A DNA stretch of 64,000 nt, taken from assembly GCA_013151835.1 (NCBI GenBank), contig JAADHK010000097.1:1-64000 (forward strand), given 5' to 3'. The position numbers and the translations under genes are program-made. Source of the stretch: Deltaproteobacteria bacterium (GTDB taxonomy: Bacteria > Desulfobacterota > Desulfobacteria > Desulfobacterales > Desulfosalsimonadaceae). Shown piece after piece: positions 53,289 to 61,978 of the stretch. The notes under the pieces are model-generated. The model had not been told where the DNA came from. It did not search any database and saw only the letters and a list, made by a program, of their open reading frames with translations. Numbering within the stretch: position 1 is the stretch's first letter; each line of letters opens with the position of its first letter.

Positions 53289-55100
53289 ATGGCGCAGCAG
53301 ATCGCGGACCGCAGGGATGTCGATTTCGTCCTGCATGAACAATTGAACGTGGCCGAACTCAGCAAACATGAAAAGTATGCGGAGTTTAACAAAAAGACCG
53401 TGGACCTGATCGTATCCGAGGCCCGGAACCTGGCCGTAAAGGAGATACTTCCGACCCGCAAGGAGGGAGATGATGAAGGGGTTAAATTCGAAAACGGCGA
53501 GGTGATCGTCCCGGAATGTTTTCGCAAGCCCTTTGAACTGCTTAGGGAGGGCGAATGGACGGCCATGCCCGAAGACCCGGAATGGGGCGGCCAGGGCATG
53601 CCGCGTGCCGTGACAATGGCGGCGGCCGAATATTTCAACGGCGCCAATTACGCATTCATGATGTATTCCGGTCTGACCCACGGAGCCGGAAAACTCGTCG
53701 AGGCATTCGGCACGGATGAGCAAAAAAAGCTCTATCTTAAAAAACTCTTTACCAGTGAATGGGGCGGGACCATGCTTTTGACAGAGCCCGAGGCAGGTTC
53801 CGACGTGGGCGCCCTGACCACAAAGGCCGTGAAAAACGACGACGGCACTTATTCCATCACCGGCCAGAAGATTTTTATTTCAAGCGGTGATCACGACCTG
53901 GTTGAAAACATTCTGCATCCCGTCCTGGCCCGTATCGAGGGTGCGCCTGCCGGAACCAAGGGAATCTCTTTGTTCGCGGTTCCCAAGTATCGCGTGAATC
54001 CGGATGGAAGCATTGGCGAATTTAATGATGTCAAGTGCGTCGGTATCGAGGAAAAAATGGGCATCCACGGCAACGCCACCTGCACCATGTCCCTGGGTGA
54101 AAAAGGGGAGTGCCTCGGAACCCTGCTCGGCGACGAGAACAAGGGGATGCGGGCCATGTTCCTCATGATGAACGAAGCCCGCCTCCTGGTCGGCATGCAG
54201 GGATACTCCTGCGCCACGGCTTCCTACATAAACTCGGTCAACTATGCCAAGGAGCGCCTTCAGGGCAGAAATCTTCTCAAGATGCTGGACAAGGATGCGC
54301 CTGCCGTTCCGATTATACAGCACCCGGATGTCCGCCGCATGCTTTTGACCATGAAGGTGTATGTCGAGGGCATCAGGAGCCTTCTTTACTACGTGGGCTG
54401 GCTGGAAGACAAGGCCGACACCGTCGATGACGAGGCTGAAAAGGACAAATGTCATGGGCTCATTGATATTCTGATTCCTATTGCCAAGGGCTATGTTACT
54501 GATCGTGCGTTTGATGTTTGCAGCCTTGGGATGCAGGTGTACGGGGGATACGGGTACATCAAGGAATACCCGCAGGAACAGCTCCTGCGCGATTGCCGGA
54601 TCACCATGATTTACGAGGGGGCCAACGGTATCCAGTCCATGGATCTCCTGGGCCGTAAGCTCGGCATGAAAAAGGGTAAACTCGTGATGGATCTCATGGG
54701 AGAGATAATGGTGGCCATCTCCGCAGGAAAGGTTGATGAAAAAACAAAGGCCTTTGCGGAAAAGGTGGAGCAGGCATTGAATAAACTGGGCGAGGTCGCC
54801 ATGCATCTCGGCAAGACCGCCATGTCCGAAAAAATACTCGATGCATTTGCATTTTCCTACCCCTTCATGGAAGTCTGCGGAGACGTTGTCATGGCCTGGA
54901 TGTTGCTTTGGAGGGCAAATGTAGCCGCCGGGGCAATCGAAAAAGCCAAGAAAAAGGATGTTGCCTTTTATGACGGCCAGCTCAAAAGCGCCCAGTTCTT
55001 CTGCAACACTATCCTGCCCACCACCCTGGGCAAGATGAACGCGATCCTGGCGACCGACAGCGCGATCATGGATATTGACGAGGCATCTTTTAACGGATAA
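53289..55100 (+). CDS. Acyl-CoA dehydrogenase (long form, about 600 aa)
   Basis: This 603-aa flavoenzyme makes the first oxidation in beta-oxidation and passes electrons to ETF. Typical are PEWGGQGMP, TEPEAGSDVGAL, GQKIFISSGDHD, and CSLGMQVYGGYGYIKEYPQEQLLRD. The catalytic Glu is probably in IYEGANGIQSMDLLGRK. The C-terminal extension is that of the long acyl-CoA dehydrogenase group. AAAGGAGAG precedes the ATG. It lies between its likely regulator and its electron acceptors. Confidence 0.95.
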   Translation: MAQQIADRRDVDFVLHEQLNVAELSKHEKYAEFNKKTVDLIVSEARNLAVKEILPTRKEGDDEGVKFENGEVIVPECFRKPFELLREGEWTAMPEDPEWGGQGMPRAVTMAAAEYFNGANYAFMMYSGLTHGAGKLVEAFGTDEQKKLYLKKLFTSEWGGTMLLTEPEAGSDVGALTTKAVKNDDGTYSITGQKIFISSGDHDLVENILHPVLARIEGAPAGTKGISLFAVPKYRVNPDGSIGEFNDVKCVGIEEKMGIHGNATCTMSLGEKGECLGTLLGDENKGMRAMFLMMNEARLLVGMQGYSCATASYINSVNYAKERLQGRNLLKMLDKDAPAVPIIQHPDVRRMLLTMKVYVEGIRSLLYYVGWLEDKADTVDDEAEKDKCHGLIDILIPIAKGYVTDRAFDVCSLGMQVYGGYGYIKEYPQEQLLRDCRITMIYEGANGIQSMDLLGRKLGMKKGKLVMDLMGEIMVAISAGKVDEKTKAFAEKVEQALNKLGEVAMHLGKTAMSEKILDAFAFSYPFMEVCGDVVMAWMLLWRANVAAGAIEKAKKKDVAFYDGQLKSAQFFCNTILPTTLGKMNAILATDSAIMDIDEASFNG

Positions 55101-55183
55101 AAAAGCGATGACCGCGAGGCGGGGAACCGGTCCGCATGGGCCGCTTCCCCGTAATAACGGTCCGCCTGAATATGAGGTCGATT

Positions 55184-57253
55184 ATGGACTCTTTACTGCT
55201 TTCACCCGCGACGTACAAACTTTTCGGTTTTTTCCCGATGGTAATCTTTTCCGTGTTGATTCCGGTGGCCGCGATTGCGCTGTTTACATTTATCCTGGCA
55301 AAAAGGCTCGCGCCCATTGTCCGAGCAAAACCGGATTTCAGGTTTGACCGCCCCGTGGAGCGGGTTATAAACGTTATTAAGATATGGCTGGGCCAGTATC
55401 GTCACCCGAGATACATGGTTGCCGGCGTTATTCACATGACAATTTTTTTCGGTTTTTTAATCCTTTCAATCCGTTCCACCGAGCTGGTTTTCAAGGGAAT
55501 CAAGGAAGGTTTTATCTTTCCGGGCCTTGGCGGGATTCTTGGGCATATTTATTACACGCTCAAGGATTATGCATCAACCGCCGTTTTTATCGCGGCCGTG
55601 GTGGCATTTATACGTCGCGCCTGGTTCCGGCCGTCAAGGTATAGCTATCCGGATTCCTACGGCGAGGATCATACCTGGGAGGCTCTGCTGGTCCTGGGTT
55701 TCATCATGACCCTGATGGTCTCGGAAAGTCTTTATGAGGCCGTGGCCGTGGCCCAGCAGGTGCATGCCGGCATAAGTCCGGATTTTATTTCACCGCTCAC
55801 CCTTGGATGGTTTTTTGAAAAAATCTCCGTCCATGCCGGACGATCCACTTTACAATCACTTCATATAATATCGTATTACGTGCATGACCTCACCTTTTTC
55901 ACTTTTCTCTGCTTTCTGCCCCTTGGCAAGCATTTTCATGTCATCACCTCTCTTTTCAACGTTTATTTCATGCGTCTTGAAAGAGGAAATATCCGACCGG
56001 TGCGCTATGGAGTGAGCGACGAGGAACTGGATGACCTGGAATCTTTCGGGGTCAAGAAATACGATGATTTTACCTGGAAGGATATTCTCGATTTTTATAC
56101 CTGCGCGGATTGCGGGCGTTGCTCGGACCAGTGCCCGGCCAATTTCGTGGGCCGGCCCCTTTCGCCACGGTTCATTAGTTTAAAAGGCAGAGATTTCGCC
56201 TTTGAACACTATTCCCTCTTTTCTGATTTCACCAAAAGAGATGAGGAACTCATCGGAACGATTTACTCTGAAGATGAGATCTGGTCATGTACCACCTGCG
56301 GGGCCTGCGAGCAGGAGTGCCCCATAGGGATCGAGTATATCAATAAGATCGTTGATTTGCGGCGTGGAATGGTGGATGACGGAAATGTGCCCCAGACGCT
56401 TCAAAAACCGCTCCAGTCCCTTGGAAAGCGCGGCAATCCCTATGGGAAGCTTGAAAAGAAACGGGCCGACTGGACAAAGGAATTAGAGGATTTCGAGGTA
56501 AAGATCCTGGACAAGAAAGAGACTGCGGACACCCTGTATTTTGTGGATTCCGTAACCTCCTATGACGAGCGGATGCAGTCAATCGCAAAGGCCACGGCGA
56601 CGATTTTAAACCGCGCCGGGGTCGATTTCGGTATTCTGGGTAAAAAGGAAAAGGATAGCGCAAACGAGGTCCGGAGATTTGGGGAGGAGATGCTTTTCCA
56701 GGATCTAAGGGACCGGAATACGGATGCGATTCTCGATTCGGGTGTGAGTCGGATTGTAACCGCCGACCCCCATGCTCTTAATGCCCTGAAGCATGAATAT
56801 AAAGACCTGCCGCCGGTTGAGCATATCAGCCAGTTCATGGCGCGCAGCATCGCCGAGGGCAGGATCAGGTTGAAGGGGATTTGCCCCGAGGAGCCGGGCA
56901 AGGTATATACCTATCACGATCCCTGCTATCTGGGCCGTCACAATTCGGTTTACGATGATCCTAGAGAGGTTATCGACGCGATTGCCGGCATTCGCCGGGT
57001 TGAGATGGTAAAGAGCCGCGACCGGTCGTTCTGCTGTTCAGGCGGCGGTTTGATGCTTTTTTATGAACCCGAGGAAGACGAACGTATGGGTGTTGTTCGT
57101 GTCAGGATGGCAAAGGAGGCCGGTGCAAATGTCATTGTTACGGCCTGCCCGTTCTGTTTGACAAACATCGAGGACGCCATAAAGGTCGCCGGTCTCGAAG
57201 GCGAGATGGAAGCGATTGATCTTTGCGAACTCGTAGAGCAGCATTTGCAGTAA
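55184..57253 (+). CDS. Membrane FeS oxidoreductase, ETF:(mena)quinone reductase type
   Basis: This protein of about 689 aa joins a NarI-like cytochrome b domain with five to six membrane segments (about 1-275), two [4Fe-4S] motifs (CADCGRCSDQCP and CTTCGACEQECP) and a CCG domain (HDPCYLGRHN, FCCSGGG, TACPFCLTN). Such fusions next to etfBA pass electrons from acyl-CoA dehydrogenase via ETF to the quinone pool (EMR type). I choose the ATG at 55184 (GAGG seven bases upstream); a start at 55136 is possible. Confidence 0.9.
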   Translation: MDSLLLSPATYKLFGFFPMVIFSVLIPVAAIALFTFILAKRLAPIVRAKPDFRFDRPVERVINVIKIWLGQYRHPRYMVAGVIHMTIFFGFLILSIRSTELVFKGIKEGFIFPGLGGILGHIYYTLKDYASTAVFIAAVVAFIRRAWFRPSRYSYPDSYGEDHTWEALLVLGFIMTLMVSESLYEAVAVAQQVHAGISPDFISPLTLGWFFEKISVHAGRSTLQSLHIISYYVHDLTFFTFLCFLPLGKHFHVITSLFNVYFMRLERGNIRPVRYGVSDEELDDLESFGVKKYDDFTWKDILDFYTCADCGRCSDQCPANFVGRPLSPRFISLKGRDFAFEHYSLFSDFTKRDEELIGTIYSEDEIWSCTTCGACEQECPIGIEYINKIVDLRRGMVDDGNVPQTLQKPLQSLGKRGNPYGKLEKKRADWTKELEDFEVKILDKKETADTLYFVDSVTSYDERMQSIAKATATILNRAGVDFGILGKKEKDSANEVRRFGEEMLFQDLRDRNTDAILDSGVSRIVTADPHALNALKHEYKDLPPVEHISQFMARSIAEGRIRLKGICPEEPGKVYTYHDPCYLGRHNSVYDDPREVIDAIAGIRRVEMVKSRDRSFCCSGGGLMLFYEPEEDERMGVVRVRMAKEAGANVIVTACPFCLTNIEDAIKVAGLEGEMEAIDLCELVEQHLQ

Positions 57254-57327
57254 TGATCGGTTAGAATATATCATCAGGTATTACAATTCGTTTTTTTATT
57301 AACTTTTAAGCTTGGTGGGAGGAGCAT

Positions 57328-58116
57328 ATGGAAATCTTGGTATGTGTTAAACGGGTTCCCGATACTGCGGAAAACGAGATCGAGATCAACTCCGATGGAA
57401 ACGACATCGAACGTGACGATCTGGTTTATTCCGTAAATGAGTGGGACAACTACGCGGTCGAGGAAGCGATCCAAATCGTGGACAAGGTCGGCGGTTCCGT
57501 TACGGTTGTGACGGTGGGCGATGACGAGTCCGAGGAAGTCCTGCGCCGGGAAATGGCCATGGGCGCTGAAAAGGGGATTCTCCTTTCAGACGACGCCTTC
57601 GAGGGATCGGATGGAAAAGGGATAGCCACGGCCTTAAAGGCGGCGGTGGAAAAAGGGAGTTATGACCTTATTTTCACGGGGGCGCAGGCCGATGACGGCG
57701 CGGCCCAGGTCGGGGGCATGCTTGCGGCAATGCTCGATTATCCCTATGCCTCTCTCGTAAACTTGATAGAGCCCGGTGACGGTAAATTGAAAGTCGGCCG
57801 GGAAATCGAAGGCGGCAATCAGGAGATTAATGAAATCGAGCTTCCCTGCGTTCTTTCGATTCAGACCGGTATTAATGAGCCACGGTACGTGGGTATCCGC
57901 GGTATTCGTAAGGTCGCTTCCGTTGAAATCCCGACCCTGGGCGCCTCCGATCTTGGCCTTGACGCCGGGTCTGTTGGAGAGGGCGCGGCAAAGGTCAGGA
58001 GAGTCGATTACTTCATGCCCGAGATGGGCGAGGGCGCCGAAATGCTCGAAGGGAGCACGGAGGAGATCATCGACAAGCTCATTGAACTCTTAAAAGCCAA
58101 AGGAGGGCTGAAATAA
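57328..58116 (+). CDS. etfB: Electron transfer flavoprotein beta subunit
   Basis: This 262-aa subunit has the start MEILVCVKRVPDTAENEI, the NEWDNYAVEEAI stretch and FTGAQADDGAAQVGGMLA, typical of EtfB. It pairs with EtfA to accept electrons from acyl-CoA dehydrogenase. GGGAGGAG precedes the ATG. Its stop overlaps the etfA start by one base (TAATG). Confidence 0.96.
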   Translation: MEILVCVKRVPDTAENEIEINSDGNDIERDDLVYSVNEWDNYAVEEAIQIVDKVGGSVTVVTVGDDESEEVLRREMAMGAEKGILLSDDAFEGSDGKGIATALKAAVEKGSYDLIFTGAQADDGAAQVGGMLAAMLDYPYASLVNLIEPGDGKLKVGREIEGGNQEINEIELPCVLSIQTGINEPRYVGIRGIRKVASVEIPTLGASDLGLDAGSVGEGAAKVRRVDYFMPEMGEGAEMLEGSTEEIIDKLIELLKAKGGLK

Positions 58117-59081
58117 TGGCCGAGGTTTTCGCATATATAAAACACGAAGGTGGTGTTGCGGATGATTCTGCTCTGGAACTCCTTTCCGCAGCAAAAAAGA
58201 TTGCGCCCGGAGCAAATGTTACCGCAGTTGTAACCGGAAACGGCGCGGATATTGACACGGTCTGCAATGCCATGGCGTCTGCTTACAGCGCCGTCTGGAA
58301 AATCGATAATGAAGCGCTGGCCTACCCGAATGCGGAAGTGGTCAGAAAAGCCCTGGTAAATACCCTGGCCGCAGACAGTATAGTCCTTCTGCCCCATGAT
58401 ACTTTCGGCATGGACCTGGGCCCGGGCCTTTCCATAAAGATGAATTCCGCGTTTGTCGCGGATCTCGTGGACGTGGAAGATTCCGATGGGGCGGTTCTCA
58501 AGGTGATCCGCCAGGAATTTTCAGGCCAGGCATACACGCATGTTACCTGTGATATCTCGGGCGGCGCGGTCATAAACGTCCGTCCCGGTGTGTTTGCAGC
58601 CGAAGAGGCGGCGGCAACAGGTGCGGTAGTGGACAAGTCGGCCGATGCCGGAGATCTGTCCGCTAAACGGAAATATATCGAGATTGTCGAAGCGGAAGCA
58701 GGAGATGTCGATATCACCAAGGCCGAGGTCCTGGTATCCGTGGGTCGTGGAATAGAGGACGAGGACAATATTGAAATCGTACATGACCTTGCAAAAGCCA
58801 TGGGGGCCGAGGTTTCATGTTCACGGCCCATTGTCGACGCAAAGTGGCTTGAAAAGGCCCGGCAGGTCGGAACTTCCGGCAAGACCGTCAAGCCCAAGGT
58901 CTACATGGCCATGGGAATTTCCGGGTCCTTCCAGCACATGGGCGGCCTCAAGGGTAATCCTTTTATCGTTGCCGTCAACAAGAACCCCAAGGCCCCGATC
59001 TTCCAGGTGGCCGATGTGGGTGTCGAGGCCGACATCCTCGAGTTTATTCCCGAACTCACGGAAAAGATCGAGGAACTGTAA
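58116..59081 (+). CDS. etfA: Electron transfer flavoprotein alpha subunit
   Basis: This 321-aa subunit holds the C-terminal FAD-binding domain with GTSGKTVKPKVYMAMGISGS and the QHMGGLKGNPFIVAVNKN loop. N-terminal domain features are typical (VFAYIKHEGG, LLPHDTFGMDLGPGLS). It is the last gene of the fatty-acid oxidation operon and is followed by a strong terminator. Confidence 0.96.
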   Translation: MAEVFAYIKHEGGVADDSALELLSAAKKIAPGANVTAVVTGNGADIDTVCNAMASAYSAVWKIDNEALAYPNAEVVRKALVNTLAADSIVLLPHDTFGMDLGPGLSIKMNSAFVADLVDVEDSDGAVLKVIRQEFSGQAYTHVTCDISGGAVINVRPGVFAAEEAAATGAVVDKSADAGDLSAKRKYIEIVEAEAGDVDITKAEVLVSVGRGIEDEDNIEIVHDLAKAMGAEVSCSRPIVDAKWLEKARQVGTSGKTVKPKVYMAMGISGSFQHMGGLKGNPFIVAVNKNPKAPIFQVADVGVEADILEFIPELTEKIEEL

Positions 59082-59109
59082 TACGTTAAACGCATAGGTG
59101 TGAAGAGAA

Positions 59110-59144
59110 AAGCCGCGCCCGGATTGCCGGGCGCGGCTTTTTTT
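59110..59144 (+). terminator. Intrinsic terminator of the ETF operon
   Basis: AAAGCCGCGCCCGG and its complement form a strong stem with a short loop, followed by at least eight T. It lies 28 bases behind the etfA stop. Confidence 0.95.
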
Positions 59145-59293
59145 GTACCTTGCGGGTTGGTTTCCTTTTGTTGGCAGCAAATGAATTGCCTGCTTTTTCA
59201 GCAATACCTGAGCAATATGGAATCTTTTTTCATTGGAACTTTTCTGATATTGACTCAGGTCAAATAGCCGGCCGTGTTCCATTTCGAGGAAAA

Positions 59294-59323
59294 CCAGCCA
59301 GGATGACATAAAAAACAGGCTGG
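59294..59323. other. Hairpin in the ETF-PHP spacer
   Basis: CCAGCC and GGCTGG form a six-base stem around 18 bases. It is the first of three consecutive inverted repeats in the 547-base spacer 59082-59628, in which I see no gene. Confidence 0.4.
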
Positions 59324-59353
59324 GGAAGGGGCAACCTTTTTATCACATGATTA

Positions 59354-59378
59354 CAGGTAAACTGCTAGTTTACACCTG
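59354..59378. other. Second hairpin in the ETF-PHP spacer
   Basis: GTAAACT-gct-AGTTTAC is a perfect seven-base stem with outer CAGG/CCTG pairs after a small bulge. It stands two bases before the 36-bp palindrome. Confidence 0.5.
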
Positions 59379-59380
59379 CC

Positions 59381-59416
59381 GCTTTTCACATCGTCGACGT
59401 CGACGATGTGAAAAGC
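59381..59416. repeat. Perfect 36-bp palindrome without loop
   Basis: GCTTTTCACATCGTCGAC is followed directly by its exact reverse complement. A loopless palindrome of this length is rare by chance. It could be a dimer binding site or a relic of a recombination event; it has no T-run and is no ordinary terminator. Confidence 0.9.
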
Positions 59417-59628
59417 CCTGCAATTTTCTTCCCGTTAAAGTCGTTTTTCCTCCCAACTCAAAATCGATCAATGATCAACAGCTATATTGAAACTTAACGC
59501 TTGACAGTTACAGGTCTCCGGGTGGCCCATCAATATTGATTCCGTCCCCGAATCGTATTGCAAAGCAAGGCTGCAGCGTGTAATACGTCATAAATGGGCA
59601 TTCTTTACATCTGGAAGCAGAAGAGAAT

Positions 59629-60531
59629 ATGACGAAAATGGGTACGAATAACCGGGTGGTTTTTGCCGAGCCTGATCTGGCGCGTCTTTCAGGTAAATAT
59701 ACTGTGGTGGATCTCCATTTTCATTCCAGGCATTCAGACGGAAAAGATGATGTTGCAGCCATTGCGCAAAGGGCGCGGAAACTCGGCATAGGCATTGCCA
59801 TAACCGACCATAACCGGATTGATGGCGCCCTTGAGATTGATGAGTACCATGACATTCTCACCATTCCGGGAATCGAGATTACCGCACGGGAGGGCGCCCA
59901 CCTTCTGGCGTATTTTTATTCAACCGTGGATCTGAAGAAATTTTTTTCCGAGCTTTCGCCTTACCTGGGTGAAAAGGTGATGATCTCGGCGGGCCTTTCA
60001 ATGGAGTCGTTGATTTGTCTGGCACGCAGCTTTAATGGCGTGATTATTTTTCCGCATCCGTTTTCGGCGATATACACCGGTATCTGCAATCCTGTTTTCA
60101 GCGAAAAACGTCAGGAAACCCTCCTCGCCATGGCGGATGGCATCGAGGTGATCAATGCCGGTAATCTTCACCGCTGGAACCTGGAGAGTACGGTACTGGG
60201 ATTTAACATGGAGACTGCCCTTGTGGGTGGAAGCGATGGACACATACTTTCTCACATGGGACGTGTCGTAACCTGCGCACCGTGCAAAAATGACAGAGCC
60301 GCTTTTCTGGATGCCGTGCGCGCGGGGAGAACCCGGGTTGTTGGAAAGGAGATCAATCTTCTCCGCAAGGTTGGTTCGGGTGGTACACGGATCAGGTCGA
60401 ATATTAGCACGCCCGCCGACCTTATGGGTAAAAACGTCCGTTACGGGTATGCGCTGATCAACCGGCAGTCAAAACGGTTTCGCGACAATATCCGGCGAAG
60501 GCGGGTGAAAAAAAAGGCAGGACGGGACTGA
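59629..60531 (+). CDS. PHP-domain phosphoesterase
   Basis: This 300-aa protein is a metal-dependent PHP phosphoesterase of the TrpH/YciV type. Metal motifs are DLHFHSRHSDG at residues 26-36, AITDHNRIDG, GIEITAREG, and GSDGH near 203. It has no polymerase or other domain. The C-terminal 50 residues are basic. The substrate (short oligonucleotides or a bis-phosphate nucleotide in known relatives) is not clear. It is convergent with the cardiolipin synthase gene. Confidence 0.85.
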   Translation: MTKMGTNNRVVFAEPDLARLSGKYTVVDLHFHSRHSDGKDDVAAIAQRARKLGIGIAITDHNRIDGALEIDEYHDILTIPGIEITAREGAHLLAYFYSTVDLKKFFSELSPYLGEKVMISAGLSMESLICLARSFNGVIIFPHPFSAIYTGICNPVFSEKRQETLLAMADGIEVINAGNLHRWNLESTVLGFNMETALVGGSDGHILSHMGRVVTCAPCKNDRAAFLDAVRAGRTRVVGKEINLLRKVGSGGTRIRSNISTPADLMGKNVRYGYALINRQSKRFRDNIRRRRVKKKAGRD

Positions 60532-60541
60532 CAGAGACGCT

Positions 60542-61942
60542 TTACAGGTATGGTGAAAACAGCCATGCCAGAGCATCACGGGTCTTTATCATGATCGGCA
60601 GATCCCGGATATCCTTTAATTCAATCTTGCGGGATATGGCGATTCTTTTTTCAATGTACGAGGATATTTTTTTTGCGACAGTCGGGTCGTAGATTTCGAC
60701 GTTAAGCTCGAAATTCAGGCGCAGGCTTCTCGGGTCGATATTCGCGGACCCGATCTGTGCGTATTTTTCGTCCACCACAAAAAGCTTTGAATGCACGAAG
60801 GGCGGGGGCTGGTAAAATACCCGCACGTCTTGCTTTAGAAAATCGGAAAGCATGTGGTTCATGGCCCATTTAACCACAGGCAGGTTGTTTTTCTCAGGAA
60901 GAACGATATCGACGGCTATCCCCTTGAGTACCGCCGTTCTCAATGCCGCCATCATTTCAAGGGACGGCAGAAAATAGGGTGTCATTATAATGACCCGGGT
61001 TTCAGCCGCCGTAACCGCCCCTACCAATATGGCTTCCAGCTTGTCGATGTCCTCGTTCGGTCCGTCTGTAATCACGCGGCAAATTGCGTTTCCAACAACA
61101 GGCGCTGGGTGTGAAGACGGCTGAACATCCTCGCCCGCGCAAAAGGCCCAGTCCTCGATAAATGAATGTTCGAGCTGCCGTGTGATTGGTCCGGTAAGCC
61201 TGAAATGGGTATCAATTATTCCGGCCTTTTTCCCTTCCAGGTGTTTTTCACGGATATTCATACCGCCGGTATAGCCAGTGTCTCCATCAGCAACAAGGAG
61301 CTTGCGGTGATTGCGCAAATTGATGTTGAGCATGGGCGGAAAATACCTTGGGGGGAGGTAGCGCGCCACTTTTACACCGTTTTTTTCGAGCAGTGTTCCG
61401 GCTTTTGGAACGGAGTATAACTCCCCCACCCCGTCGATGATGACCCGGACTATCACTCCTCTTTTAACGGCCGATGTCAGGGCTTCGATAAACCGCATGC
61501 CGACCGGGGATGTATCGAAAATATAGCTAGCTAGAAAAATACGTTTATGCGCGGATTCGATGGTTTCAATCATTGCGGGATATGCGGCCTCACCGGTGTG
61601 AAGGAGGTCGATGTGATTGCCCGAGACCATGGGCAGGCGGGTCACCGTATTTGAAATTTTACAAATTCCGTAAAGGGCGCCTGAGAATTCTGGCGTAACC
61701 GGTGTGATTACGGGTCTTCCGCTTGGAACCTGCCGCTCGTCATCCAATTTGCGGGCCCTTGTCCGTACCCGGTTGATGCCGAACAGAAAATAGAAAAAAG
61801 GACCGGCAAAGGGGAATATGAGGCATACGGACACCCATGCCAGGGCAGCAGCAGGCGTTTTCTTGAAAAAAAGGGCATGGCCCGCGCAGGTCATGGAAAG
61901 GGCTATATGTAAATCTATCAGGACCCAATTTAACAGCGGCAT
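60542..61942 (-). CDS. cls: Cardiolipin synthase
   Basis: This 466-aa phospholipase D-family enzyme has two N-terminal membrane segments (about 3-22 and 32-55) and both HKD motifs: NHRKLLVADGDTGYTGG and HSKLFVVDEKYAQIGSANID. It joins two phosphatidylglycerols into cardiolipin. The start ATG at 61942 stands 36 bases behind the helicase stop. Confidence 0.94.
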   Translation of the reverse strand: MPLLNWVLIDLHIALSMTCAGHALFFKKTPAAALAWVSVCLIFPFAGPFFYFLFGINRVRTRARKLDDERQVPSGRPVITPVTPEFSGALYGICKISNTVTRLPMVSGNHIDLLHTGEAAYPAMIETIESAHKRIFLASYIFDTSPVGMRFIEALTSAVKRGVIVRVIIDGVGELYSVPKAGTLLEKNGVKVARYLPPRYFPPMLNINLRNHRKLLVADGDTGYTGGMNIREKHLEGKKAGIIDTHFRLTGPITRQLEHSFIEDWAFCAGEDVQPSSHPAPVVGNAICRVITDGPNEDIDKLEAILVGAVTAAETRVIIMTPYFLPSLEMMAALRTAVLKGIAVDIVLPEKNNLPVVKWAMNHMLSDFLKQDVRVFYQPPPFVHSKLFVVDEKYAQIGSANIDPRSLRLNFELNVEIYDPTVAKKISSYIEKRIAISRKIELKDIRDLPIMIKTRDALAWLFSPYL

Positions 61943-61978
61943 TGATTTTCCTTGTTTATTGCAGATCCCATGCGCCCA

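Noticed and set aside
53880-54806. Minus-strand frame of 308 aa inside the acyl-CoA dehydrogenase gene
   Set aside because: It is His- and Gln-rich without motifs, as expected opposite a conserved GC-rich gene.
58821-59309. Minus-strand frame of 162 aa over the end of etfA
   Set aside because: It crosses the etfA terminator hairpin and mirrors the FAD-binding domain.
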